Source: Verticillium longisporum (lineage: Eukaryota; Ascomycota; Sordariomycetes; Glomerellales; Plectosphaerellaceae). Taken from it: a DNA stretch of 64,000 bases. The position numbers were made by a program, and so were the translations under genes. The notes beneath the pieces are model-generated. The model was not told the DNA's origin, searched no databases, and was given only the letters and a program-made list of their open reading frames with translations. Positions 33,401 to 43,859 of this stretch are shown piece after piece (the first letter of the stretch is position 1; each line of letters opens with the position of its first letter). The stretch covers positions 5,270,001 through 5,334,000 of the forward strand of contig JAETXT010000004.1 in the NCBI GenBank assembly GCA_019188255.1, in the 5' to 3' direction.

Positions 33401-35261
33401 ACGTAATCCACAAGCGAGTGGTTCACCCAAGCGAGTGGTTCACTTCGCCCGGGCCCACGACCTACACCTGAATTCTACAGATTCCACCTCCGCCCGCGAT
33501 GGAGACTCTTTCAAAAGAAGGTCAATTATTCCTTGCTATCCAAGCTATGGACAATGACCCGAACCTAAGCGCCCGGAGTGCTGCGAGGATCTACACCGTC
33601 CCCTTAACGACGCTCCTCCGACGCCAGAAGGGCAAACCCTCCCGACGCGAAAGCCCGCCCAATTCTGCCAAATTAACAGTACTAGAAGAGAAAACTATTG
33701 TCGAATATATCCTTGACCTAGATGCGCGATCTTACCCTCCCCGGTTGGGTGAGGTCGGAGATATGGCGAATCGCCTGCTTGCCGACCGTGACGCGCCACG
33801 CGTCGGGAAGAACTGGGCCGCAAACTTCGTCAAACGGCAACCAGAGCTCCGGACGCGTTTCTTTCGCAAGTACGACTACAAGAGGGCCCAATGCGAAGAT
33901 CCGGACGCGATAAACGCGTGGTTCCGCCTCGTGCATAACATGATCGCCAAGTACGGCATCCAAGAGGCTGACATGTACAACTTTGACGAGACCGGCTTCC
34001 AGATGGGCGTTATCGCCAACGGAATGGTCGTGACCAGTTCGGAAAGACGGTCCAATGTGAAGATGAGGCAGCCAGGCAACCGGGAATGGGTTACGGTGAT
34101 CCAGGGCGTTGGCGCGTTGGGTTTCTCCGTCCCGCCGTTCATCGTGGTTTCGGGCAAGTACCACCTCTCGAGCTGGTACCAGGACGACGCGATTTCTCGC
34201 GACTGGAGAATCGCAACATCTCCAAACGGCTGGACGACGAATGATATTGGTCTGGAATGGATTCGGCATTTTGACAGGCATACAAAGTCCCGTACTTCGG
34301 GCGGTTATCGCCTACTGATCCTGGATGGCCACGAAAGTCACCACTCGGTCGACTTCGAACTCTACTGCAAGGAGAACAACATCATCACACTCTGTATGCC
34401 TCCTCATTCGTCACATCTACTCCAGCCTCTCGATGTTGGGTGTTTTGGCCCACTAAAGAAAGCATACGGTCGGCAAATCGAGGATAGGATGAGGGCGGGT
34501 ACAACGCACATCAGCAAAGAGGACTTCTTCCCGGCGTTTTCGGCTGCATTTCAGCAAGCAATGACAGAAAAAAACATCCAGGGAGGCTTTCGAGGAGCGG
34601 GGCTTGTCCCCCATAACCCGGAAACAGTCCTGTCAAAGCTGGATGTGAGGTTGAGGACGACGACGCCTCCGGGGACGTCCCACGGGGAGCGTGATTCTTG
34701 GGTCTCTAAGACGCCCACTAACCTGCTCGAGGCAGGTTCCCAGACTGACTTCATCAAAGGGCGAATCTCACGCCACCAGGGAAGCTCCCCAACGTCAATT
34801 TTAGATGCTGTTGACTATCTTGCGAAGGGGACGCGGGGTGTTATGCACCAGATCGCTCTTTTGAAGTCAGAGGTTATGATCCTTCGAGAGGAAAATGCTA
34901 CACTAAGCCGACGCCGGAGGGCCAAAAAGCTACGTCTCCGGGAAGGAGGAAGCATGGCTGTAGGCGAGGGACAGGACAAGATTGCTCAGAAGGAAGTAGA
35001 TATCCAGATAAAAGAGGAAACGCTGCAGAACCCGGGTCCCGCGTCGTGGTCCCAGCCGAAGAAACGATGCTGTAGCGTATGCGGGAAGACCGGCCACAAC
35101 GCGAGAACTTGTCAGGTAGCTATCTCATCGTCTGCAAAAGACGAGGAGGAGTGATTTTAATTGATTTACGGCGTTTGGGTTGAGGTTTTCCTCGGAATGT
35201 TTGTCGGGTCGGGGTGAAGTGAACCACTCGCATGGGTGAACCACTCGCTTGTGGATTACGT
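33401..35261 (+). mobile_element. Pogo/Fot1-type DNA transposon, copy 2 (intact)
   Basis: This 1861-bp element is flanked by TA (33399-33400 and 35262-35263) with the same terminal inverted repeats as copy 1 and an uninterrupted transposase gene. It is not RIPed although a near-identical copy lies 3 kb away and its surroundings are RIPed. Confidence 0.95.
33499..35154 (+). CDS. Pogo/Fot1 transposase with zinc knuckle (551 aa)
   Basis: The N-terminus has a helix-turn-helix region (SARSAARIYTVPLTTLLRR) and a CENP-B-like second DNA-binding part (GKNWAANFVKRQPELRTR). The DDE catalytic domain has YNFDETGF (first Asp near residue 158) and LILDGHESH (second Asp near 275), followed by HLLQPLDVGCFGPLKKAYG. 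A coiled-coil-like segment (about 445-475) leads to a C-terminal CCHC zinc knuckle, CSVCGKTGHNARTC, near residue 525. The protein should cut the element at its inverted repeats and reinsert it at TA. It is the only intact source here and could also move copy 1. Confidence 0.93.
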   Translation: METLSKEGQLFLAIQAMDNDPNLSARSAARIYTVPLTTLLRRQKGKPSRRESPPNSAKLTVLEEKTIVEYILDLDARSYPPRLGEVGDMANRLLADRDAPRVGKNWAANFVKRQPELRTRFFRKYDYKRAQCEDPDAINAWFRLVHNMIAKYGIQEADMYNFDETGFQMGVIANGMVVTSSERRSNVKMRQPGNREWVTVIQGVGALGFSVPPFIVVSGKYHLSSWYQDDAISRDWRIATSPNGWTTNDIGLEWIRHFDRHTKSRTSGGYRLLILDGHESHHSVDFELYCKENNIITLCMPPHSSHLLQPLDVGCFGPLKKAYGRQIEDRMRAGTTHISKEDFFPAFSAAFQQAMTEKNIQGGFRGAGLVPHNPETVLSKLDVRLRTTTPPGTSHGERDSWVSKTPTNLLEAGSQTDFIKGRISRHQGSSPTSILDAVDYLAKGTRGVMHQIALLKSEVMILREENATLSRRRRAKKLRLREGGSMAVGEGQDKIAQKEVDIQIKEETLQNPGPASWSQPKKRCCSVCGKTGHNARTCQVAISSSAKDEEE

Positions 35262-35263
35262 TA

Positions 35264-36944
35264 TACCTATTAGAGTACTTTATACCCTATTTAATACTTT
35301 ATTAATATAATATCCTTAGAGCTAAAATCGGGTACGGACTATATATAGACCTTAGCTTCTACCTAGAGAGAACCTATATATTACGGATGCGAGTAGCGCA
35401 GCATAGCTACTACGCTAAAAGGTCTAGCTAACCTAGGGTCTCTAGATTAGCTGGATGCTACGCCTATAAGGCTAGGTCTTCATAGTTCATAACTCTATTA
35501 TATAGGCTATTAACCCTATATAACTAAGTAGGTACGTAATAATATAGGCTATAATAGGCAACCTAGAAGGAACCTAGAAATTTCTATAGGTTTTTTAAGC
35601 TACCCATTTTAACCTATAGGTTCTCTCTAGGCAACCTAGAAAGCCTAAATATCCACTCCCCTATAATACCCGAATAAGACTATTTAGGTATTCCTAACCC
35701 TACTTTATATATACTATAGCGATGATCCTCTTTAGAGTCGCAGCGAGAGGCAGAGGTGCGATCATAGTGAGTGCCCACCGTAGGGGGACCATCGCACCGC
35801 TTGTCCATCTTCGGGCCGTTCTGAGAGCTATCGTCCGTATTATAGGATTGTCGGCCTTTCCAGGATTCAGACGACTGTGTTTTGCGAGCTGAGTGGATCG
35901 TATGGAAATGTAGTAAGGGACTGGGATAAGTAGGGGAACCAGGGAGGGTAACAAACACTGGTTATCCTGTACGGGATGGATGGGCGATTCAGAACAGGGC
36001 AAGGGTTACGTCTGCTGGACGCAATATGTACGTGTGACGAAGTCCGAGTAAGGTCGAGAAGTGAACGATAAAACGATCTATTTAAGCAACATGCACAGAA
36101 ATGCCACGCTTTCCCGGGACCAAGGTCCTCCTCTCTGGATCGTGGTTGACGACCTCCCACATACACGCCGAAAACGTCGGGGTATTCGCCTTAGGGCCGA
36201 CCCAGCGGCAACGGTCGGGGAATTCGGCGATTCAATGGGCCTGGCTAGGTCTAGGCCGGCCCGTGGAAGGTCCGACAGAGTGTGTGTGTGTGTGGGTGTG
36301 TCTGTGCGTTGGCTTGGTGCTAGCACATCTTTACACCCGCATCCCCATCTCGGAGCCGGGTAAGGAATTCACCGCGCCGGGGGGGTACCCTTTTCTTTCT
36401 CACCCGTAACAGAACCCCTTACACTCCCATGGCTCCTGCGTTGCAGAGATGAGGTGGCTCTTTCCCTTTCATTTCGCTCTTAAAGAGATCCATGCATCTG
36501 TCAGGTCACGTCGTCAACAGAGTGGAGAGGTCTCCAGATCAATCGCGCCACAGTTGAATTCGTAGGCCTCCGCAGGTATAATAGCTAAACTATGGCCTCC
36601 TCCTGCTAGGAGCAAGGCCATCCGCACTTTATATAGCCTTAATAGCAGCCTCTGCGGCGATCTCTGTCGCTCTCTATAGCGTTCCGCATGCGTCGGTCGG
36701 TAGGGTCCTGACAGCATCTCCGCTTCGTCGATTCCTTCCTTCCTATCCCCTTCACATCTTTCATAACCCATCTCGTGGATTCTACCTAGCAACATTGATT
36801 GTCCCTCGCATTCCCCCCTTCTTCTCCCAACAGGATACAAAGACCTGTCTTCGTCGTCCACCTGGTCCTCGAAGAAATATTTGGCGTCATTCTCTAGCCC
36901 CGAATCCGAACTACACGTCGTTCTCTCGCTCCAATCCGATAACC
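35264..36944. other. No intact gene; transition from RIPed to normal DNA
   Basis: 35264-35700 is partly RIPed and contains GGCAACCTAGAA twice (near 35558 and 35631) around an inverted AACCTATAGG-type repeat. From about 35.7 kb the composition is normal. A TG-rich microsatellite lies at 36279-36305. The last 440 bp share a block with 38.36-38.50 kb (see the duplicated block entry). Confidence 0.5.
36510..36620 (+). promoter_or_regulatory. Duplicated upstream block, first copy
   Basis: The stretch with GTCAACAGAGTGGAGAGG, then AATTCGTAGG and TGGCCTCCTCC, is similar in order and spacing to 38380-38460. It lies about 330 bp upstream of the P1B-ATPase relic start. I infer an old promoter duplication. 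Confidence 0.3.
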
Positions 36945-37342
36945 ATGGGCGCTGGGTGCTGTTCGAATCTGCCCTCTGCTGGCCAGGCCTGGCCTTCTGA
37001 CAGTCCGTTCAACGCTCCCGAGATGGAAAACGCCACTGCCGGCTGCTGTGCTACTGGCAGCGGCGATGCGGAACATGGTTGAATGGACAACACCGCCAAA
37101 TTTAACGATAACAGGGTCGGCGGCGCCTCCTGTGGCGGCAAGGCAGAAGAGTGTGGCCTGCTGCGACGACAACTCGGCTTCTAGGACTGATCAGCCGTAT
37201 ACAACATGCTGGCGATCCTGCTGGTAGCGGGAGCGTTTGTCAAGATTCACATCACTCCGGGTCTCGCGGGATTGTCTGCGTGCTCTCAGTAATATTTGCG
37301 GCTATGTCGATGCTGCTCTTGAACCTCCGAAGCAAGGGTTAG
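36945..37342 (+). pseudogene. Internally deleted heavy-metal P1B-ATPase relic
   Basis: The start encodes MGAGCCSNLPS...AGCCATG, and another frame at 37153 gives VACCDDNSASR; paired-Cys motifs like these occur in the N-terminal metal-binding region of fungal Pca1/CrpA-type ATPases. From 37191 another frame gives SAVYNMLAILLVAGAF, and a further frame ends [24 protein letters not shown]. These match the last membrane helices of the ATPase at 41084-43007 ([33 protein letters not shown]). The whole catalytic middle is absent and several frameshifts remain. The relic is on the opposite strand from the longer copy. Confidence 0.7.
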
Positions 37343-37648
37343 ACGGACAGAAGGTTGTCGGTTAAAGCAAGGAACTGGACTAAGGCAGAGCCGGGAAAAC
37401 AGATTCCCGGCTTCTAAGGATGAGATGGAAGGGGTATGTTCCGTAGGAGAGGTGTGAATAAGGCACGGCAGCACACCTATCCCGGCCACGTCTTTTAGCG
37501 TGCTCTGCTGATACCTCGTCATCTACTTCAACACATCATCAAAAACTGTCTCCCGTTCCCGCTCCGCAGGCTGGTAGGTACTGATCGGTGTCCTCGCCCG
37601 CCTGGCTCCAGGGAATTCAGAAGGTTTCAGAGAGGAGTTGGCGCCATT
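37343..37648. other. Intergenic, no gene recognised
   Basis: Composition is normal; nothing was identified. Confidence 0.5.
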
Positions 37649-38026
37649 ATGGCCACGGTGGCTACTATTCCACTTACGGATCTTGACTACGCTCAGATCC
37701 CCTTTAAGTCGTTAGGGATAAGTAGGAGATTCGGGGCGGTGGGCATTATCCCTTCATCCGCGAGGAATTGTGATGAGATGTCTAACCATAGGTCGCGGTA
37801 TAAGCGGGAGAGCCAGCGGCCGGAGACATTCATGATGGCTGGAGACTGGAAGAGGAGGCATTCTGGCCCAAAGGAGGCGAGGGTTGCTTTGGAGGTGATT
37901 CTTTGGGAGGAGAAAGTGGGTTGTCAGGCTAGGAGTGTTGAGGTAGGACGCTGGGTGGCCGAGGCTGATGAGGAGGGCTCGAGGGGGCGTCACCTCCGCA
38001 AGTTGCGTCTCTGCAATATGGTTTAG
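37649..38026 (+). CDS. Hypothetical ORF (125 aa), doubtful
   Basis: An ATG-started ORF encodes a basic, Arg/Glu-rich protein without a signal peptide, membrane segment or known motif. The minus strand is also open over part of it, so it may be chance. There is no support beyond length and normal composition. Confidence 0.2.
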   Translation: MATVATIPLTDLDYAQIPFKSLGISRRFGAVGIIPSSARNCDEMSNHRSRYKRESQRPETFMMAGDWKRRHSGPKEARVALEVILWEEKVGCQARSVEVGRWVAEADEEGSRGRHLRKLRLCNMV

Positions 38027-38369
38027 GATCTCCCTTGCTGTTAGTTTTCCAAGTCTACAGGTATGAGATTAAGAACGCGATCATGGCTCTGTGGAGTTTC
38101 GGTGATTCTATTCGCGACCGCATGGAGATCTCAAGGTTCTCATACAACAATGGGACGGTCTCAATGACGGCAGTCCGTAGGGTGCAGTGATTTAATATCG
38201 CCAGGAACGTCTCTGGCCCTCCCCCGAAGCCTGAACAACAGAAGCAGACGGGCGAAAGGGAGAGGTAGAGGTCAAGGGATGTCTGAAGATGATTGGCCAG
38301 GATTTCATATGGAGACCCCTTGTTCTTCCTATTGCATCAGACGGGCTCAGTGTCAGAGCGGTTTGGTCA

Positions 38370-38580
38370 GCAGAGTGAAGAGGTCTTCCCTTAGTGCGGC
38401 CGTAGTCAATTCGTAGGTATATGGTAGAAGAACATCTGAAATCTGGCCTCCTCCGCCGTTAAAGAGGTCCTCCGCAGTTCCTTATCTGCCCACGCAAGTG
38501 CCTCCGCGTTGATCGCCCCCTGGGCGTTGCCCTGACCTCCGTGGTTTCAGTGCCTCCGCAGTTAGGGGCCCTGACACTCA
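38370..38580 (+). promoter_or_regulatory. Duplicated upstream block, second copy, with CCTCCG repeats
   Basis: 38380-38460 resembles 36510-36620 (GTCAGCAGAGTGAAGAGG, then AATTCGTAGG, then TGGCCTCCTCC). It is followed by a cluster of CCTCCG words (CCTCCGCCG, CCTCCGCAG, CCTCCGCG, CCTCCGTGG, CCTCCGCAG) within about 115 bp. These could be transcription-factor sites; no gene start follows directly. Confidence 0.3.
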
Positions 38581-38882
38581 GCCTCGATACGTCGATTTGG
38601 TTTCTTCTAGTCGCTCATCCATCGACCCCTAGAGCGACGAACTGTGACGTCACGACCTCTATGGGTCCGTTCCGAAGAACCCACTATGTATACCACTATA
38701 TAACTGTTCTTGGAATATCATGATACTACATCGACTTCCCCGGTATTCAAATCTTCTTAGTCCAATCATATCCTATCGCGAGAACCATTCTAGCAATTTT
38801 ATCTTCCCATAAGGTTAACGGACGCTCCTCTCCATCCAGCTCCTCTCCACCCAGCTCCTCTTCCGGCCTTCACGACGAAGAC

Positions 38883-40270
38883 TCACGCCCACCTGGCCAG
38901 TACCGCCATGATGCTAGCTCCAAACGCAATGCCACCGAATGCAGAGAGTTTCACTAAGAGAGGCGCCTTGACCACCTCCGGTTCAAACAAGAACTCGCGC
39001 CCCATCAATTCCACTAGGCCGGTGAAGATCAGGATACCGGCACTGATCGCGTTGAAGATCCCTGTCACCAGAAGCTGCGACGCGCTGCTCTCCGGTTGCA
39101 CTGCGAGGCCTACGGCTGTAGCTAAAGGCGCCGACGTGCAGTAGAGCAGCGAGAAGACGTATGGCCACCACCTACTATACGTCGGCTATGGAGTTACGGC
39201 TAGTCGGGCGCTGAGACCTAGGCCCTCGAAGCATTAGTGGAAGGCGAAAATAATGGTTAGGATAACGGGCTCGTTAGTAGTAGATAGAAGTAGGCCGATG
39301 AAGACGCTGTAGAGGAGAACGCTGAACTTAAGGATGAAGGTCGACGTAAGCTAGCCCTTAACGCTGCCCTCGTCTAGCTTCTATTTTAGAGCTAGCGTTC
39401 CGCCTTATAGAATTAAGTAGCGTTTATGGTAGATAGGGGCTTCCTACTATTCGTCCTTCTTCTATTCATTTTATGCGGAGACCTCGTCGTTTTCTGTCCC
39501 AATAGTCTATTGACTTAGATTGGCCCCTACTAGGACGATGGAACTACGGTCCGTTAGAGTAGTTGCAGACTCTGGGCGGGAGGCTTTAAGGTTGGGGCTG
39601 ACTGTCGCACCCTGGCCCGAGGCCAAGATCTCCACTAGGAATATGATGATGACCGTTAGTAAGCCGATGACCATGGCCCAGTCGTAATCGCCTAGAATTC
39701 CCGCTAGATATTTGCTTTGCAAGGCCTCGAGCGCTGGGGGCAGGAGATACATCTATGCTATGGCTAAGATAATACCCGTGCCGACCGAGGTAAAGAAGAA
39801 GAACGCTTTCTTAATAGCGGGCGTATTAGCGTACTTGGCGAGGATGAGGGGGAGGAAGGCTCCGATTAAGGAGGCTATGAAGATGATAAAGATAGAGGCG
39901 ATGCGGAGCGATATATTGCTCCTATCGAGAGGCTTGCTATAGTAGGTATCTATGTCTCCCTCGACTACCTTGCTAGCCGAGGACGTACTATTATGCGGTG
40001 CTATGGCGCTGAACTCGGCTCGAAAGCAAATAAAGACTATTCTCTAGAGGCCGAAGCAGTTACTTTGGCTATCGTTGGCAGTTTTAACTACGTAAGTCTA
40101 TACCTAGGTCGAGACGAGCAAGCGGAAGCCTGTATAGAACGTTGCGAATGCTGAATCGCCTCTATTAAGACCCGGGGTCAATGGTGTATAAGACTTGCAA
40201 CCCGATACGTCCTAGTATTAATTATAAGATAGATTAGAATCCCCTCTTGCGCTCTATTTAGGAACTCATC
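38883..40270 (-). pseudogene. RIP-damaged ZIP zinc transporter
   Basis: On the minus strand one long frame can be followed through RIP-type stops. TM1-3 appear as LRIASIFIIFIASLIGAFLP and TSVGTGIILAIA-stop-MYLLPPALEAL; a short variable loop follows; then FSVLLYSVFIGL, H-stop-CFEGLGLSARLA and WWPYVFSLLY; the end is ISAGILIFTGLVELMG...ASIMAVLARWA. Plasma-membrane ZIP/Zrt proteins have histidines in H-S-V-x-I-G and H-Q-x-F-E-G. Here the first reads Y and the Gln is a stop, both explained by C-to-T. The gene would import Zn into the cytosol but is inactive. The start codon is uncertain; codes near 40.0-40.27 kb are broken by further stops. Confidence 0.85.
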
Positions 40271-41083
40271 GTCCCGAATAGTGTCATTCCACCCTCGTCT
40301 CGTAAGCCGTCCCTTGTCTTACCGGCTGGCTCGCCTGGTCGACTACTAGTACCTCTCGTTTCGTAACGGTGCGCGGCGAATGTGCTTCGTGCTTCCGCTT
40401 CTGCCTCCCTGGGATGCGGACGTAGAGCGTCTCTGTATTGCCTGGACATCGAGATGAGGCAGCCAGGAGGCATTTTAACCGTTTCAATGACCGTACTATG
40501 ATTGGGTAGGCGCTATTGGGGTCTCGGCAGAATAGATATACTGTGAGATATGCGGCAATGTTGAGGCATCCCTGTGAGATATCGAGCGGTAGGGTTGTAA
40601 CGACATGCAATATGAGTCCGGTGTCTTTAATTGTATGCTTGTTCGGCGATAAAGGAAACGTGGCTGCGGCTTCGAGAATATGTTGAACTTATTGTATCCC
40701 TTGGCACGGGGGTGGTCTCTGAAGGCGAAACAGTGGATTCCACAAGTACCCCTATTCTTGACCGACCGTCCATATTACATTTCACAGATGTGATCACAAA
40801 TTTGGTCGCGATATGCTGAAAGAATGTATGTCTAGACCGTTCGCGACAGGATATATCTGAGCGTAGCCTCCTTAGAACATTTCTCTTTTATGATTTTCTT
40901 TTGCGAATTTATAGTCTTTACATCGTCCACCTAAAGCCGATGCCAGTTCTTCTGCGGATCGCCGAGACACTCGCCCACGATGACGGTCCGAAACCCACTG
41001 GCGCGCAAGGTCTGCACCATATGCGCCGCCTCTTGTTGGCCGGCCGACGGTCGAAACTCGACGCCCGAATATTCGAACCACAA
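40271..41083. other. Intergenic, no gene recognised
   Basis: This lies between the ZIP and P1B-ATPase pseudogenes. Short ORFs on both strands have no recognisable features. Confidence 0.5.
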
Positions 41084-43007
41084 TCACTCCTGCGTCTGGC
41101 TACGCTTACGCAGGTTCAGGAGCAGCATCGATGTCGCCGCGAAAATAACCGGCAGCACGCTGACGATCTCCGCCAGGCCGGCAAAGGCAGGCTCCAGGCG
41201 GAAATTGACAAAGGCACCGGCGGCTAGCAGGATAGCCACTACGTTATATATAGCCGACTAGACAAAGTTGAAAATCATGCGGTTGAAGGCTACACTGCTC
41301 ACGTTGAGTAGGAACGGAATGCCGTCGAGGCCGGCCAGGAGGACGACGTCGGCCGCGCTCTGGGTTACGTCACTTAACGAGATGGCGCCGCCCATCTGCG
41401 CGCCGATATTGGCTTGGGCTACGGCCACGGCGTTATTGGTACCGTCGCCGCAGAATATAACGTACTTATTAGGGTCTTCCATGACCGAGGCCACGTAGTC
41501 GCGCTTCTCTGCGGGGGTGCGTTCGGCGGCAACGTTCTTAGGCGGGACTAGACTAATATAGCGACGGACTTGACTGCGCGGGGCTAGTCAACGGACACGA
41601 GGTGGACGGTGATATTACGGGCCTTGAGCTCGGCGATGACCTGGGCTACTTCGGGGCGGAGCTGGGTACGGAGGCCGAAGACGGCGATAGGGATGTGGTC
41701 GCGGGTGATGATGAGGGTAATAAGGCCGTTCTCCTGGAGGCTAGTGACCACTGGAGAGACTCGGTCTCGGTCCAGCGAGGGTTGCCGGCGCGGATAACGG
41801 TACCGTTTATATTTGCCTCGATACCGGCGCCAGGGACGATGCGGACGTCAGTGACACTCGCCAGGGGCTGGATGTTCGCGAGGCGCTTATCGATGGCTGC
41901 GGAGATGGGATGCTTGCCGCTACTAATAAGGGCCTTGGAGATGGCGATAGTTTCCTTCCGATTTAAGTCTAGGTACTCGTCCGCGATAATATCCAGGTCG
42001 CCCTCGGTAATAGTACTAGTCTTATCGAAGATGACATCGGTGCACTTGCGGGCTCGCTCGGTATACTCGGCTAATTTAATAATGATTCCGCCCTTAGCTA
42101 CGATGCTACTAGCGATAATAAGAACTATAGGAATAGCTAGACCGAGCATATAGGGATACGATATAGCAAGAACAGTAATAGCGTAAGAGATAGCGTCCGC
42201 GACTAACTTGCTAGCTAAGTAGTTGCGGACCTTTATGCTAATAAGTAGCTAGACGATAAAGGAGATAATAGCAGCCGAGCTAATAGCGGGCACGAACTAG
42301 CTGGCTACTTTATTCGCTAGGTCCTGGAGCCTGGGCTTCGAGTTGGCCGCTTCTTTAACGAGCTAGGCGATATCCGTAATAGTATTCTTTCCAGGGAGGC
42401 GAGTAAGTTAAACCACAATAGTGCCGTCGCTGTTAATAGTCCCGGTAATAATATAGTCGCCGGCCTGCTTTAGGATAGGAATTAGCTCGCTAGTGAGCAT
42501 TGACTTATCGATCTCGCTGGAGCCGGTCAGGACAATACCGTCTATCGGCACGCGCGAGTGCGGCAGGACCTTGAAGTGATCACTGAACTGCAATAGACGG
42601 GCGTCGATCTCGCGGTCATTACCGTTCTCGATCAGAACGGCCGTATTGCTCAGCAGGGACCGCAGGGACATGGCCGATACGGCCTTATACCGCGCCTACA
42701 TTGCGATGAGACGACCGAGCAGGATGAGGGTAATAAGGAGGGTGCTCGTCTCGAAGAACTCAGACGTCTCCAGGGGCTAGCTAGCCATGCGGAAGGAGAA
42801 TCCCACAATGGAGTACAGGAACGCGGCCGTGATGCTAATGACGACGAGCATATCCATCTCGAGGACGTGGCTATAGACGAGGGCTGAGATAGCCGGGCGG
42901 TAGAACTCGGGAACGGCAATGAGCTGGACGAGGATGGCCAGGGCGAAGGAGCTGGCCCAGCCCCTCTTCATGCCATCTCTCCCTGCTTCGCTGGCGAATT
43001 CAAGCAT
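41084..43007 (-). pseudogene. RIP-damaged, N-truncated P1B heavy-metal ATPase (Pca1/CrpA-like)
   Basis: The minus strand reads from [21 protein letters not shown] and [20 protein letters not shown] (the membrane entry region typical of fungal Pca1/CrpA-type Cu/Cd exporters) through the actuator, phosphorylation and hinge regions to [18 protein letters not shown] and a stop at 41084-41086. Key motifs are altered by G-to-A: CPC reads YPY (about 42.15 kb), DKTGT reads DKTST (about 42.02 kb), TGE reads TSE (about 42.49 kb) and GDGTND reads GDGTNN (about 41.44 kb). Several TAG/TAA stops interrupt the frame. The N-terminal metal-binding part is missing: at about 43.0 kb the sequence changes into the Ctr gene on the other strand. 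It would export metal ions using ATP; it is certainly dead. Confidence 0.88.
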
Positions 43008-43065
43008 TTTTCCAAGGAATCAGTTTTCCCACTCGAGCCGAATATCGTTGGAACGGGCATTCAAG

Positions 43066-43619
43066 ATGTTCTCCACCGGTGCCGGCACTCCACTGTACTC
43101 TTCGGGGTGGTCACCTATCTCCAATGATGATTACGCCGGAACTTGTTTTTTCCTCCTTGCCCTCGGCGCGCTCGCGCGATGCCTTGTCGCCGTCAAGGCT
43201 GTGCTGGAGAGGCGCTGGATCGATGCCGACCTTAACAGTCGATATATTGTCGTGAAAACGAATCCAGAAAAATACATTGGCAGCAACCCGCAATCCGGTA
43301 ATAGCGTTTTGAGTGAGAACGGGGTCGAGAAGGACATCATAATTGTGCGCCGGCACAGGAACGGTGCACGACCCTGGAGGATCACCGTCGATGGACCGGC
43401 GGCTGCGATAGATACTCTGATCGCTGGCGTATTATACTTAAGGTATGCGACCTCTTCACTACTTTGATAAGATCTTCGCTGACATTTAGCAGTATGCTAT
43501 CCATCATGCCGATGAATGTGGGCTATTTCCTCTCTGTCCTAGGTGGGATATTCCTTGGTAGCCTGGCTGTTGGGAGATACGGGGGGTGGACGCTCGGGGA
43601 TGTGACTTTGCACGGATGA
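43066..43619 (+). CDS. Ctr family copper transporter (168 aa)
   Basis: Exon 1 43066-43442, intron 43443-43489 (47 nt; GTATGC donor, GCTGAC branch, TTTAG acceptor), exon 2 43490-43619. The joined frame gives MFSTGAGTPLYSSGW near the start, a first membrane segment (YAGTCFFLLALGALARCLVA), a soluble loop with VLSENGVEKDIIIVRRH, then TLIAGVLYL and MLSIMPMNVGYFLSVLGG ending FLGSLAVGRYGG. MxxxM (MPMNVGY) and GxxxG-type packing in the last helices are hallmarks of Ctr Cu(I) channels; TPLYSSGW and VERRW-like segments fit the Pezizomycotina Ctr2-type group. No RIP stops. The usual Met-rich N-terminus is absent; the frame is open upstream to 42919, but that part is antisense to the ATPase, so the 5' end may be truncated. 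Confidence 0.8.
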
Positions 43620-43859
43620 TATTTGAAGTGACACTCCCGATTCTATTGTCCAAAGCTCACATGCTAGAGGCAGCTACGCACCCAAGCGTGTTGGAAGTCC
43701 AAGGGATAGTCTGCGGCCGTGAATTGCTTTGTGGCAACTTATGGGTAGTAGGTGGGCGGGAAGTTGGAGAAGAGAGTACCTAGGGGGAGAAACGGGGTTT
43801 AGGCAGAGTGTCGTGAGAAACTATCAACCGTCGCTATGCCATCAGCCGTTGCTCCGCGG
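43620..43859. other. Downstream flank of the Ctr gene
   Basis: Composition is normal; nothing was recognised. Confidence 0.5.

Noticed and set aside
41602..42153. 183-aa plus-strand ORF
   Set aside because: It is antisense to the P1B-ATPase, whose motifs are unmistakable on the minus strand.
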